A stretch of DNA of 64,000 nt from assembly GCF_039535115.1 (NCBI RefSeq), contig NZ_BAAAWO010000001.1, positions 4,402,001 to 4,466,000 of the forward strand, given 5' to 3'. The notes beneath the pieces were generated by a model. That model was given only the letters and a program-made list of their open reading frames with translations, made no database searches and was not told the DNA's origin. Positions within the stretch are counted from its first letter, which is position 1; each line of letters opens with the position of its first letter. Shown here in pieces: positions 1 to 8,231 of the stretch. The translations under genes were made by a program, and so were the position numbers. This stretch comes from Paeniglutamicibacter sulfureus (GTDB taxonomy: Bacteria > Actinomycetota > Actinomycetes > Actinomycetales > Micrococcaceae).

Positions 1-1158
1 CTGGATGCCGACGGCCGACTTCGGGACATCCACCTCAAGGGTTCCGGACGCACCCCGTTTGCCCGCGGCGGTGACGGGCTTGCCGCAGTCGGTCCGATGC
101 TGCGCGAATACGTGATCAGCGAGGCGATGCACGCCTTGGGTATTCCCACCACACGCTCCCTGGCCGTGGTCGCGACAGGACAGCAGGTTCGCCGCGAGAC
201 CATGCTTCCCGGGGCCGTGCTGACCCGGGTGGCAAGCAGCCATCTGAGGGTAGGCAGCTTCCAGTATGCCAGGGCCATGGACAACGAGGACCTGCTGCGT
301 CGTCTCGCAGACCATGCCATCGCGCGCCACCATCCCGGAGCGGCCCAGGCGCAGAACCCGTATCTCGCGCTCTTCGAAGCCGTGGTCGAGGCCCAGGCAT
401 CGTTGCTGGCCCGGTGGATGCTGGTGGGTTTCATCCACGGCGTCATGAATACGGACAACATGACCATTTCGGGGGAGAGCATCGACTTCGGGCCGTGCGC
501 CTTCATGGACGTGTTCAATCCGGCCACGGTCTACAGCTCGATCGACGAAGGCGGCCGCTATGCCTACGCCAACCAGCCCATCGTGGCGCAGTGGAACCTC
601 GCCCGTCTCGCGGAGTCCCTCCTGCCCCTCTTCCACGAGGACCAGGAACAGGCCGTTGCCCTGGCACAGGAATCGCTCGGCGCCTTCCACGGCAAGTACA
701 GCGCCGAGTGGTTGGCCGGCATGAAAACCAAGCTCGGCCTGGCCGAGAGGCTCGACGATGAAGCAGCCACCTCGCTCACCGGGGAACTGTTCGACCTCCT
801 GCAGGAGGACCGCGTCGATTACACGTCCTTCTTCCGGAGCCTGGGCACGGCCGCGCGCGGGGATGCCGAACCCGCGCGCTCGATGTTCTCGAACCCGGCC
901 GCATTCGCTGCCTGGGCGCAGCGCTGGCGGGCACTGGATCCGGATGCGGAGCTGATGGACCGGACCAACCCCGTCTACATCCCGCGGAACCACCTCGTCG
1001 AGGAGGCGCTCGCTGCCGCGGTCGAGGGCGACCTGGAGCCATTCTCGAAGCTCCTGGCTGCGGTGACCGCACCCTTCGAGGAACGTCCCGGCTTCGATCG
1101 CTACGCCGCCGCGGCACCGGAAGACTTCGGCCCCTACCGAACCTTCTGCGGAACCTGA
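1..1158 (+). CDS. selO: Protein adenylyltransferase SelO (YdiU family), 5' end outside the window
   Basis: SelO is a pseudokinase-fold enzyme that transfers AMP from ATP to protein hydroxyls. The frame is open from base 1, so the N-terminus lies upstream. The segment [13 protein letters not shown] near the left edge is the family's nucleotide-binding loop. The stretch [19 protein letters not shown] carries the metal- and ATP-binding Asn/Asp residues typical of SelO. The protein ends in TFCGT, so the C-terminal redox residue, selenocysteine in some homologues, is an ordinary Cys here. An internal ATG at 97 falls inside the conserved core and is not the true start. A 105 bp gap separates it from the next gene. 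Confidence 0.93.
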   Translation: MDADGRLRDIHLKGSGRTPFARGGDGLAAVGPMLREYVISEAMHALGIPTTRSLAVVATGQQVRRETMLPGAVLTRVASSHLRVGSFQYARAMDNEDLLRRLADHAIARHHPGAAQAQNPYLALFEAVVEAQASLLARWMLVGFIHGVMNTDNMTISGESIDFGPCAFMDVFNPATVYSSIDEGGRYAYANQPIVAQWNLARLAESLLPLFHEDQEQAVALAQESLGAFHGKYSAEWLAGMKTKLGLAERLDDEAATSLTGELFDLLQEDRVDYTSFFRSLGTAARGDAEPARSMFSNPAAFAAWAQRWRALDPDAELMDRTNPVYIPRNHLVEEALAAAVEGDLEPFSKLLAAVTAPFEERPGFDRYAAAAPEDFGPYRTFCGT

Positions 1159-1263
1159 GCCGTTGCCGCAGTGCCATGCCAGACTGAAGGGGAACGTTGG
1201 TACAGGGCGGAAGGATGCCCACGCGGTACGGATTCCACAGGCCCACGTGAGGGAGGTTCGACG

Positions 1264-1821
1264 ATGGAGAATCGGGCAGCCGGCCACGGCAAGCCGCGCG
1301 TCTTCACGATTGGCCATTCCACGCGTGGCTTTGACGAGGTGCTGGAGATGTTGCGAAGCAACGGGGTGAGCGAATTGGTGGACGTCCGTTCGTTTCCGGC
1401 GTCACGGAAATTTCCGCAGTGGAACCAGGATGCGATCAAGGAAGCGTTGCCCGTGGATATCGGGTACCGGTGGATCCGGAATCTGGGCGGTCGCAGGCAC
1501 ACGCCGGCCGGCGTGGCCAGTCCGAATACGGGGTGGAGGGTCAAGGCCTTCCGTGACTATGCCGATTACATGTCGAGTGCAGAGTTTGGGTCCGGGCTCG
1601 CCGAGCTGTTGAAGCTCGCGGATGAATCCGTGCCGGCCATTATGTGCAGCGAGGCGGTGCCGTGGAGATGCCACCGGAGGTTGGTCACCGACGCGCTCCT
1701 TGTCGCCGGGGTGGAGGTCTCCGACATCATGTCACCCTCCTCGACCCGGCCGGCGAGCATGACCGCGTTCGCCAAGGTGCACGGCGGGGAAATCACCTAT
1801 CCCGCATCCGGGGAAGGATGA
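1264..1821 (+). CDS. DUF488 family protein
   Basis: The protein opens with FTIGHSTRGFDEVLEMLRSN and continues with LVDVRSFPASRKFPQWN, the hallmark N-terminal strands and Arg-Ser/Pro motif of DUF488. A later block, AIMCSEAVPWRCHRRLV, carries the conserved Cys-Glu and the CHR-like segment. The biochemical role of DUF488 is not established. The ATG at 1264 has a GGGAGG ribosome site a few bases upstream, so the longer open frame from 1171 is unlikely. The stop overlaps the next start as ATGA, so this gene and the alkyltransferase-like gene are translationally coupled, which hints at a shared role in DNA or nucleotide damage handling (inference). Confidence 0.85.
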   Translation: MENRAAGHGKPRVFTIGHSTRGFDEVLEMLRSNGVSELVDVRSFPASRKFPQWNQDAIKEALPVDIGYRWIRNLGGRRHTPAGVASPNTGWRVKAFRDYADYMSSAEFGSGLAELLKLADESVPAIMCSEAVPWRCHRRLVTDALLVAGVEVSDIMSPSSTRPASMTAFAKVHGGEITYPASGEG

Positions 1822-2108
1822 GCATGGACGTGGGCGAGGAAGTCAGGGAAGTGGTGGTGGCGATCCTTGCCGGTTCCGTCGCGACCTATGGCGAAATCGG
1901 GCTGGCGGTGGGAATCGGCCCCCGGCAGGCGGGTCGTGCGGTGTCGGCCCTGGACGACGACGTACCGTGGTGGCGGATCGTCTATGCCGACGGCACGCCG
2001 GCGACATGCCACGGCGGGGAAGCCCGGGCGTTGCTTGAGGCCGAAGGCGTTCCGTTCCTCAACGGCCACGTCGACATGGCCAGGATCCGCCGTACCGGCA
2101 ACCGCTAA
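1818..2108 (+). CDS. Alkyltransferase-like (ATL) DNA-damage protein, MGMT DNA-binding fold
   Basis: This 96-residue protein matches the C-terminal DNA-binding domain of O6-alkylguanine-DNA alkyltransferase: a helix-turn-helix (VATYGEIGLAVGI), an Arg-bearing recognition helix, then VPWWRIVYADG. In true methyltransferases the last motif is PCHR, with the alkyl-accepting Cys. Here Trp replaces Cys, which defines ATL proteins: they bind O6-alkylguanine and hand it to nucleotide excision repair rather than reversing it. Two starts are possible, ATG 1818 (overlapping the DUF488 stop as ATGA) and ATG 1824; the first is taken because of the coupling. It probably shares a transcript with the DUF488 gene. 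Confidence 0.85.
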   Translation: MSMDVGEEVREVVVAILAGSVATYGEIGLAVGIGPRQAGRAVSALDDDVPWWRIVYADGTPATCHGGEARALLEAEGVPFLNGHVDMARIRRTGNR

Positions 2109-2283
2109 CGGCCTCCGTGCGCTGGGGGAAAGTCCGGCCGTGTCAGCCTTTCCTGTACCGCCGACCCCCGTTTCACTCGTCGCAGGTCTGCTTGCCGCCA
2201 TATACTCGGAGCATGCCAATGATGCGCCTTGACAGAGGCTCCCATGCTCAGCCGTCCGCCCTCGAGCAACAGCGGGCCGCTCT

Positions 2284-3309
2284 GTGAGCGGCGGTCTCGT
2301 CGCCCTGCTGGACGATGTCGCGGCCCTGGCCCGCATCGCGGCCGCCTCGGTGGACGACGTCGCCGCCGGAGCCGCGAAGGCGGGGGCCAAGGCCGCCGGC
2401 GTGGTCATCGACGACGCCGCCGTCACCCCGCAGTACGTCTCCGGGGCCGATCCTTCCCGCGAACTGCCGATGATCAAGAAGATCTTCTGGGGCTCGCTGC
2501 GCAACAAGCTGCTGATCATCCTGCCCGCGCTGCTGCTGGTCAGCGCGTTCCTTCCCGGGGCCATTCCGTTCATCCTCATGCTCGGTGGCACCTACCTCTG
2601 TTACGAGGGTGCCGAGAAGGTCTGGCACAAGCTCCGCGGCCACCACGAGGCCGAGAAGTCCCCGGCGGTCGAACGCGGCCCGGCGGCGGAGGCCAAGGTC
2701 ATCAAGGGAGCCATCACCACCGACTTCATCCTGTCCTGCGAGATCATGGTCATCTCCATGAACGAGGTGGCCACCGAGTCCCTGCTGTCGCGGGCCATCA
2801 TCCTTGTCGTCGTGGCGCTCGCGATCACGGTGCTCGTGTACGGCGCCGTCGGACTCATTGTGAAGATGGACGACATCGGCCTGCACCTGGCCACCAAGGA
2901 CTCCGCAGGGACAAAGCGCTTCGGCGAGATGCTGGTCAAGGGCATGCCCGCCGTGCTGGCCGCGATCACCTTTGTGGGGACGATCGCCATGCTGTGGGTC
3001 GGCGGCCACATCATGCTGCAGGGGGCCCACGATCTGGGGTGGCACGCTCCCTATGACTTGGTCCATGCCCTCGAGACACCCTTCGCCGGGATCCCCGTAG
3101 TGGGCGGCTTCCTGGCCTGGCTCGTGAACACCCTGTGCTCGGCGGTCCTCGGAATCATCTGGGGCAGTGTCGTCATGGCCATCCTCCACCCGCTGCTCAA
3201 GGTGCTGCCGTTCGGCAAGAAGAAGGGCGGGCACCACGAGGAGGGCGACGTCCGTGCAGCAATCGCCGGGTTCCGGCCGGGGAAAGACAACGTCGATCCC
3301 GCGCCGTAG
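2284..3309 (+). CDS. DUF808 (YedI-like) inner membrane protein
   Basis: The protein starts with GGLVALLDDVAALARIAA followed by VVIDDAAVTPQYVSG, the signature N-terminus of the DUF808/YedI family. At least five hydrophobic segments follow, including LLIILPALLLVSAFLPG, ILVVVALAITVLVYGAVGLI and the C-terminal AVLGIIWGSVVMAILHPLL. The tail is charged (FGKKKGGHHEEGD). At 341 residues it has the usual family length. The start is a GTG at 2284 with only a weak ribosome site, chosen because the family N-terminus begins there. Molecular function is unknown. It stands alone, with non-coding DNA downstream. Confidence 0.85.
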   Translation: MSGGLVALLDDVAALARIAAASVDDVAAGAAKAGAKAAGVVIDDAAVTPQYVSGADPSRELPMIKKIFWGSLRNKLLIILPALLLVSAFLPGAIPFILMLGGTYLCYEGAEKVWHKLRGHHEAEKSPAVERGPAAEAKVIKGAITTDFILSCEIMVISMNEVATESLLSRAIILVVVALAITVLVYGAVGLIVKMDDIGLHLATKDSAGTKRFGEMLVKGMPAVLAAITFVGTIAMLWVGGHIMLQGAHDLGWHAPYDLVHALETPFAGIPVVGGFLAWLVNTLCSAVLGIIWGSVVMAILHPLLKVLPFGKKKGGHHEEGDVRAAIAGFRPGKDNVDPAP

Positions 3310-3793
3310 CTCTTACCCGCTGCTGCTCCTGGGGAGCGGCAATTTGTTTGGCCTTCATGGCGACTCATGGTGCGCTTCCATGGTGCGGCAGGGGTTCTTT
3401 CACGAGCTGCAAGGGCCTCCTGCTGGCTGCCATGATCCGGATCCCAGAACCTCTTATCAGAAACACCCCGATCAGTCTCGCCACCGGCTGCGTCATGTCC
3501 TCACGTTTGTCCCGGTCGAGCAGCAGGCGCCGGCTATTCACAAGCAGGGAAAGATCTTTGTGGCATGGGCGGATCCATACTCTGCCCTTGGTGAGCCCGG
3601 CTTGCTTCGAAACCGTATCGTTCCGCGGTGTTTGTCCATTTCGGGCCGAAAACTGTAACCACCAAAATGTCGGCCAAAGCCCATTGACGCTCTCCGCCAA
3701 CAATTATAAAGACCTCAGTCCAAATGGACTGGGATCTTTTTATCCTCGATACAGATTAGGACTTATTCATCTGGTGGCAGGGCTGGGTGGTAC
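3310..3793. other. Intergenic stretch with no supported gene
   Basis: This 484 bp stretch lies between the convergent DUF808 gene and the alpha/beta-hydrolase gene. The open frames here on both strands have no recognisable domain, no good ribosome site and irregular codon use. Base composition drops in GC toward the right. The only structure seen is the imperfect hairpin at 3708-3742. Confidence 0.6.
3708..3742 (+). terminator. Candidate rho-independent terminator hairpin
   Basis: An imperfect stem pairs the bases around CTCAGTCC with GGACTGGG across an AAAT loop and runs into CTTTTTA. It lies 400 bp past the DUF808 stop and just beyond the 3' end of the minus-strand hydrolase gene, so it may act in either direction. 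Confidence 0.5.
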
Positions 3794-4729
3794 CTAACTG
3801 TTGAGGGTTTCAGCAATGGGCTTACCCACTTCTCGTTTTCCAAGATAGTACTCACCCTGATGCGGTTTGGCGCCGTTTTTAACTGTCCAGCCAGATTCCA
3901 AGATGGCGTCGGCAGGCCTGTTTCGTTCAAAGAGGCCTGTGAGATTTGGTTCGGCAGCGACGAGGTCGTTTCGATCGGCGATGTTGACCCATCGGCGGGT
4001 CCCGGACGGGTATTCGGGCGGGCGGGGTTGGAGCCGGTCGTAGATGATGCTGCGCAGCCCCAATGGGCTGCCGATCGTGAGCAGCAGAGGCAACCTGTTA
4101 GTGAGCTGCTGGGCGGCCACTTCGTAGGCCACGACAGATCCCAGGGAATGCCCGACAATGACCTTGGTCTCCGGTCCGACATGTGCCAGGACACGGCTCT
4201 GGATCTCGTCGTGCAGGGCCCGGTCGGTCATATAGGCGGTGACTTGGCGCAAAGGCCTCTTCAGGAGCTCGGCCACTGCCATGGCCCGAAGACCGAACCA
4301 CGGCAGTTGGGTGGCAGCGTTGATCATGGACCGAACTGCTTCTTCCTTGATTCCCATGGCTTCGTGGGCCGGGTCCAGAAATCCGAGTTCACGAACTGCG
4401 ATCTCGTGGTCAGGGTGGTCCGCGCGCCCGGCAGCCCGGTTCAGCCATTCTGCGGCGAGGGATTCGGCCAGGGTCAGTTCTTCGGGATCTAGAGCGTCCA
4501 AGCCATCATCGGACCCCTGCGCGTCGGGCGTGGTAAACAGGTCTCCGTAAGCGGCCATCCGGACATCGATGCTGCCTTCCGAATGGTGGTTGCGCCAGAT
4601 CCTGTCGGCCAGATCGCCATAGCCTGCGGTGCGGATGCCGCCAGCCAAGGCTGGAAGCCACGTCTGTTCAAGGGAATCGGCGGTCTCCTGTTCCTGAGCC
4701 ATACCGTGAACCAGCACAATTTCAGCCAT
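3794..4729 (-). CDS. Serine alpha/beta-hydrolase (lipase/esterase-like), partner of the divergent caspase-STAND gene
   Basis: The protein starts MAEIVLVHGMAQ, with the HG oxyanion-hole motif at residues 8-9, and carries the nucleophile elbow IVGHSLGSVVAYE with Ser195. TIGSPLGL follows, typical of lipase-like hydrolases. The remainder is helical, with no signal peptide or membrane segment, so it should be cytosolic. The ATG at 4729 is preceded on its strand by GGGAGAAG, a better site than the upstream ATG at 4819. It is transcribed away from the caspase/STAND gene, with 82 bp between the starts, so the two probably share a control region. Hydrolases of this fold occur as effectors or accessories beside NTP-dependent conflict systems in actinobacteria; its substrate is unknown. 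Confidence 0.8.
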   Translation of the reverse strand: MAEIVLVHGMAQEQETADSLEQTWLPALAGGIRTAGYGDLADRIWRNHHSEGSIDVRMAAYGDLFTTPDAQGSDDGLDALDPEELTLAESLAAEWLNRAAGRADHPDHEIAVRELGFLDPAHEAMGIKEEAVRSMINAATQLPWFGLRAMAVAELLKRPLRQVTAYMTDRALHDEIQSRVLAHVGPETKVIVGHSLGSVVAYEVAAQQLTNRLPLLLTIGSPLGLRSIIYDRLQPRPPEYPSGTRRWVNIADRNDLVAAEPNLTGLFERNRPADAILESGWTVKNGAKPHQGEYYLGKREVGKPIAETLNS

Positions 4730-4811
4730 CGGAACTTCTCCCTGCAGTTGGTCAAAGCCAGCGGATCTGTGGCTCAAGATCCTATCCCCGCAATCGGAAT
4801 TGTGATAGACC

Positions 4812-7622
4812 ATGGCCATGAGCTCCCGTCATGCACTCGTCGTGGGGTCGCAGTGCGCCGCGCTGCGGAACCAGCGTTTGTCCTTCCTCCCGCAGCGCGC
4901 CCAGCATCTTCACCGGGCGCTGACTGACCCCCGGCTGGGTGATTGTGATCCGGCCAACAGCGCACTGGTGCTCGATCCGACGATGGCGGAGCTGAAAGAG
5001 GCCGTGATGGCTTCGGTGACTCGAGCTTCGGAAGCGAAGGCAACTTTGGTTTTCGCGTTCATCGGTCACGCGGAAATCAACAAGAATAAGGTATCCGCTC
5101 CGCTATTTCTGCTGCCCAAGGACGGCAATCACAAGGACCTCGACGACGACACCGCTTACGAGATCGGCCGTCGTCTTGGCAATATGGCGTTGGGAAGCCT
5201 AGATGGGCTAATACTCATCCTTGATGTCTGCCACGCCGGACTCGGGGTGGCAGACGTGATCAAGAATGGACTCGATTTGAGAGAGCAGGTCCGGCTGGAG
5301 CTCCTCGCCGGCACTTACGATCGGGAAGCCCGGAACGGCTGTTTCTCCCAGTCATTGATCACACTCATGGAATCTGGTCAGCCGGATTCCTCGGTGGATT
5401 ATCTGGATATCCGCCACGCCGCCAACTTCGGAAACGCCATCTGCAGGAAAGAACAGGATCCCCCCGTCTATATCGGATCTGGTGCCGGAACAAATGCCAG
5501 TGACCCAGGACTGTGGGTGACCCGGAACATCGCTGCACCTAATTTTTGGCCCTTGTCCGGGACACCGGAAGGGGCTCTGGCAGTGACCCTGACAAACTCC
5601 TTTCAGGTCACCCATGACCTTGAACGCATCACGTTCGCCATGTCCCAGCAACGCCTCGTGGTCATCCACGGTAGAGCCGGCTCGGGCAAGTCCGCCCTCC
5701 TTGCCGCTCTGGCCCGCCCGGAACTCGTTCCTGACCTACCCAGGCGGTACCTGTCAGCCGTGGCGTTCACCACGCTGACCCCCACTCTTTCCATGTTGGC
5801 CGCCAGCATCGCCAAACAGCTAGGGGATATCTCTGGTTTTGCCGCGGCAACAGTCGCCCACAGCGGAGCATTCGACAAAAAGGATTTGGATCGGCAGCCC
5901 GCACTGCAGCGTCTGGTGTTCGGGCCCCTGCGACAGTTGAAGGTGCCGTTAGGGAAACGGATTCGCGTAGCCATTGACGGTGTCGACCAGCTCGAACCTG
6001 TGGCGCGTGGCGAGCTCATGTCGGTCATCGCTCAAGCTTGCGTTGATGAGCGACTCGAGCGGGTGAGTATTCTCGTCAACACCCGAGGTGAAGGAATAGA
6101 AGGCCTCCCAGGGCAATCGATCCGGCTCGCCCGGCCGGGCGAGGATGAAATCTCCGAGTATCTTGCCGCCAAAGGGTTGCCCGGATCGGTTGCCGCCGAT
6201 CTGGCCGCGAACTCATCCACATGGCTAGAGGCGGGACTCCTTACTGAGGCCATTTTGACTTTGGGACCCGATGTTTTGAAGGACGCTGCCAGTCTGGATG
6301 ATATTTATCAGAAATTGCTTTCATCCCTAGTGGACGAAGAGATGACGGATGCCATGGTCTGTCTGACGGTACTCGCGGCCGCCGGAAGCGGGCCAGTCCT
6401 GCCCCTCCATATCGCCGTGGAGGCATCCTTGCAAATGGGTGGTCCCGGCGACGAACTAGAGTTCCGCAATACATTGGCAAGGCTGGGTGGCCTGGTTGCC
6501 CGTGCCAATCCGGGCACCGCGAACGAAATCATTGGGTTTTTCCACGACACCTTGGTTCAAAAAGTCCGACATCAAGGACACTGGCCGATTACGGTCCGCC
6601 ACGCACACCAGGCCATCCTCGAAGCCATCGAAGTCGTCGGCGAAGAGGCTTCGCGGAACTACTCTAGGGAGCGGGCCGCCGATCACCTTTGGGCGCTCGG
6701 ACGATACCATGAAGCCCTCTCGGCCGTGATCTCCAGTCTCGGACACCGGGCCGCAGACAACCGTGAGCTCCTACAGGAATGGTTAGAACGCGCTTCGGGT
6801 GTGCTGCCAGTCGACGAAGTGATTAGGCTGAATTTCATGGACAGGCTTGCGCTATGGACCGGCAAATCCGGAGACATTTCCGCGGCCCTCACCCAGTCGG
6901 GGAACCTCCTACGGGATCGATTGCGCGTGCTGGGGCCGGATGACCCCGCCACGCTGACCGCCCGCCATCATTTGGCCTTTTGGACCGGCCAATTAGGGGA
7001 CGCTTCCGAGGCCCTCGTCCAATTCAGTAACCTGCTTCTAGACCAGGTGCGTGTGCTGGGCGCCGATCACCCGGCCACATTGAAAACCCGAAGTAACGTG
7101 GCCACCTGGACCGGCAGAACCGGAGATATCGCTGCGGCTATCATGCAGAACTGGGATCTGTTCCAGGACCGATTGCGGGTCATGGGGGAGGAGCATCCCG
7201 ACACCCTAAAAGTTCGTAGTAACTTGGCCACTTGGACCGGTAAGTCAGGGGATGTGCCCGGTGCTCTCGCGCAATTTCGCTCGCTTCTCGAAGTCCGGAT
7301 TCGTGTTCTGGGGGAAGATCATCCCGACACCCTTAAAACCCGTAGCAACGTGGCTTCTTGGGCCGGTAAGTCCGGGGACATCGCCGGCGCTCTCGAGCAA
7401 TTTCTTGCGCTGCTCGAAGCCCGGATCCGTGTGCTGGGGGAGGACCATCCCGCGACACTGAGCGCGCGTAGTAATGTGGCTTCTTGGACCGGAAAATCCG
7501 GGGATAGAGCCGGTGCTGTCACTCAGTTTCACAATCTGCTCGGGGATCGATTGCGGGTCTTGGGTCCGAATCACCCGGCCACCCTGAAAACCCGCCGCAA
7601 CCTCGCCGCCTGGACGAAGTGA
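4812..7622 (+). CDS. Caspase-like protease / STAND (NACHT-like) NTPase / TPR protein
   Basis: Three modules are visible in 936 residues. Residues 1-225 form a caspase-fold (peptidase C14-like) domain with the catalytic His in FAFIGHAE (His86) and the catalytic Cys in LILILDVCHAG (Cys140). Residues 265-560 form a P-loop NTPase with Walker A GRAGSGKS (287-294) and Walker B RVAIDGVDQ (about 385-393), the layout of STAND/NACHT signalling ATPases. From about residue 675 to the end lie TPR units of 42 residues, each with a HPxTLxxRxNxAxWTGxxGD core. This is the architecture of a regulated bacterial cell-suicide sensor: the repeats sense, the ATPase oligomerises, the caspase cuts. It is divergent from the hydrolase gene. 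Its target and trigger are unknown. Confidence 0.85.
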   Translation: MAMSSRHALVVGSQCAALRNQRLSFLPQRAQHLHRALTDPRLGDCDPANSALVLDPTMAELKEAVMASVTRASEAKATLVFAFIGHAEINKNKVSAPLFLLPKDGNHKDLDDDTAYEIGRRLGNMALGSLDGLILILDVCHAGLGVADVIKNGLDLREQVRLELLAGTYDREARNGCFSQSLITLMESGQPDSSVDYLDIRHAANFGNAICRKEQDPPVYIGSGAGTNASDPGLWVTRNIAAPNFWPLSGTPEGALAVTLTNSFQVTHDLERITFAMSQQRLVVIHGRAGSGKSALLAALARPELVPDLPRRYLSAVAFTTLTPTLSMLAASIAKQLGDISGFAAATVAHSGAFDKKDLDRQPALQRLVFGPLRQLKVPLGKRIRVAIDGVDQLEPVARGELMSVIAQACVDERLERVSILVNTRGEGIEGLPGQSIRLARPGEDEISEYLAAKGLPGSVAADLAANSSTWLEAGLLTEAILTLGPDVLKDAASLDDIYQKLLSSLVDEEMTDAMVCLTVLAAAGSGPVLPLHIAVEASLQMGGPGDELEFRNTLARLGGLVARANPGTANEIIGFFHDTLVQKVRHQGHWPITVRHAHQAILEAIEVVGEEASRNYSRERAADHLWALGRYHEALSAVISSLGHRAADNRELLQEWLERASGVLPVDEVIRLNFMDRLALWTGKSGDISAALTQSGNLLRDRLRVLGPDDPATLTARHHLAFWTGQLGDASEALVQFSNLLLDQVRVLGADHPATLKTRSNVATWTGRTGDIAAAIMQNWDLFQDRLRVMGEEHPDTLKVRSNLATWTGKSGDVPGALAQFRSLLEVRIRVLGEDHPDTLKTRSNVASWAGKSGDIAGALEQFLALLEARIRVLGEDHPATLSARSNVASWTGKSGDRAGAVTQFHNLLGDRLRVLGPNHPATLKTRRNLAAWTK
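6843..7619 (+). repeat. Tandem 126-bp TPR-coding repeats
   Basis: Six to seven successive units of 42 codons encode nearly the same TPR pair. Most carry LGEDHPxTL-type and RSNVASWTGKSGD-type cores, and neighbouring units agree at the DNA level in long stretches. Such in-frame repeats can gain or lose units by recombination, which fits a fast-changing sensor surface. Confidence 0.8.
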
Positions 7623-8231
7623 CCCAGGATAGACGTTGGAGCATCGGGTCTGTGTGCGATCGACCTGTTGTGGGACGTTTCAGCTAAGAATATATGCCAA
7701 GTTGGTGGATCATTTCAGGCCAAATGAGCGGCAAGAATTAGGCCAGTCATTTCTTCCCGAAAATCGTCATTCCGACCCAGCTGACAAGGTCATTAAGATC
7801 TACGGGTCTGGTGCCGACTACTAGCGCTGAGCGCACGGCGATGCCAACAATCCGATTCCGGATGATCTGGGCGTAGCGTTTGGGTCAGGTTTCCGCGCCA
7901 GCATCGCGGGCAAAGTCTAGGGGATTTCTGCGGCCCTGATTTCTCGTGCGTACTTGATCGTCGTAATTTTTGGTTGAGGAGCGTCGCGATGGGGGATTGG
8001 CAAAGGGGATGCCCTTATCTGTTGCCCGCACCGATGTGGCTGTTGACCTTTTCGACGTCAATTGCCGGAACGGACCGCCCGGTTTCGGGCTCGCCCGCGG
8101 AGGTGGCGAGGAGCCCGTTTACTTTTATGTCGAGGCCCGTTTAGACGAAGATCCTTCCGGTGCACCGGTGCTGCGACGGCCAGTCGTTAGGCGTGGATTT
8201 AGTTGTCGCTTTCATAGTCCACACTTAGGAG
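7623..8231. other. Intergenic stretch with no supported gene
   Basis: A 609 bp gap follows the caspase/STAND gene. Short open frames exist (for example 7636-7824 and 7970-8251), but none shows a domain, a convincing ribosome site or steady codon bias. It may be decayed DNA next to the defence-type locus. Confidence 0.5.

Noticed and set aside
6843..7619. The 126-bp repeats considered as non-coding tandem DNA
   Set aside because: They are in frame and encode regular TPR helices joined to the ATPase domain.
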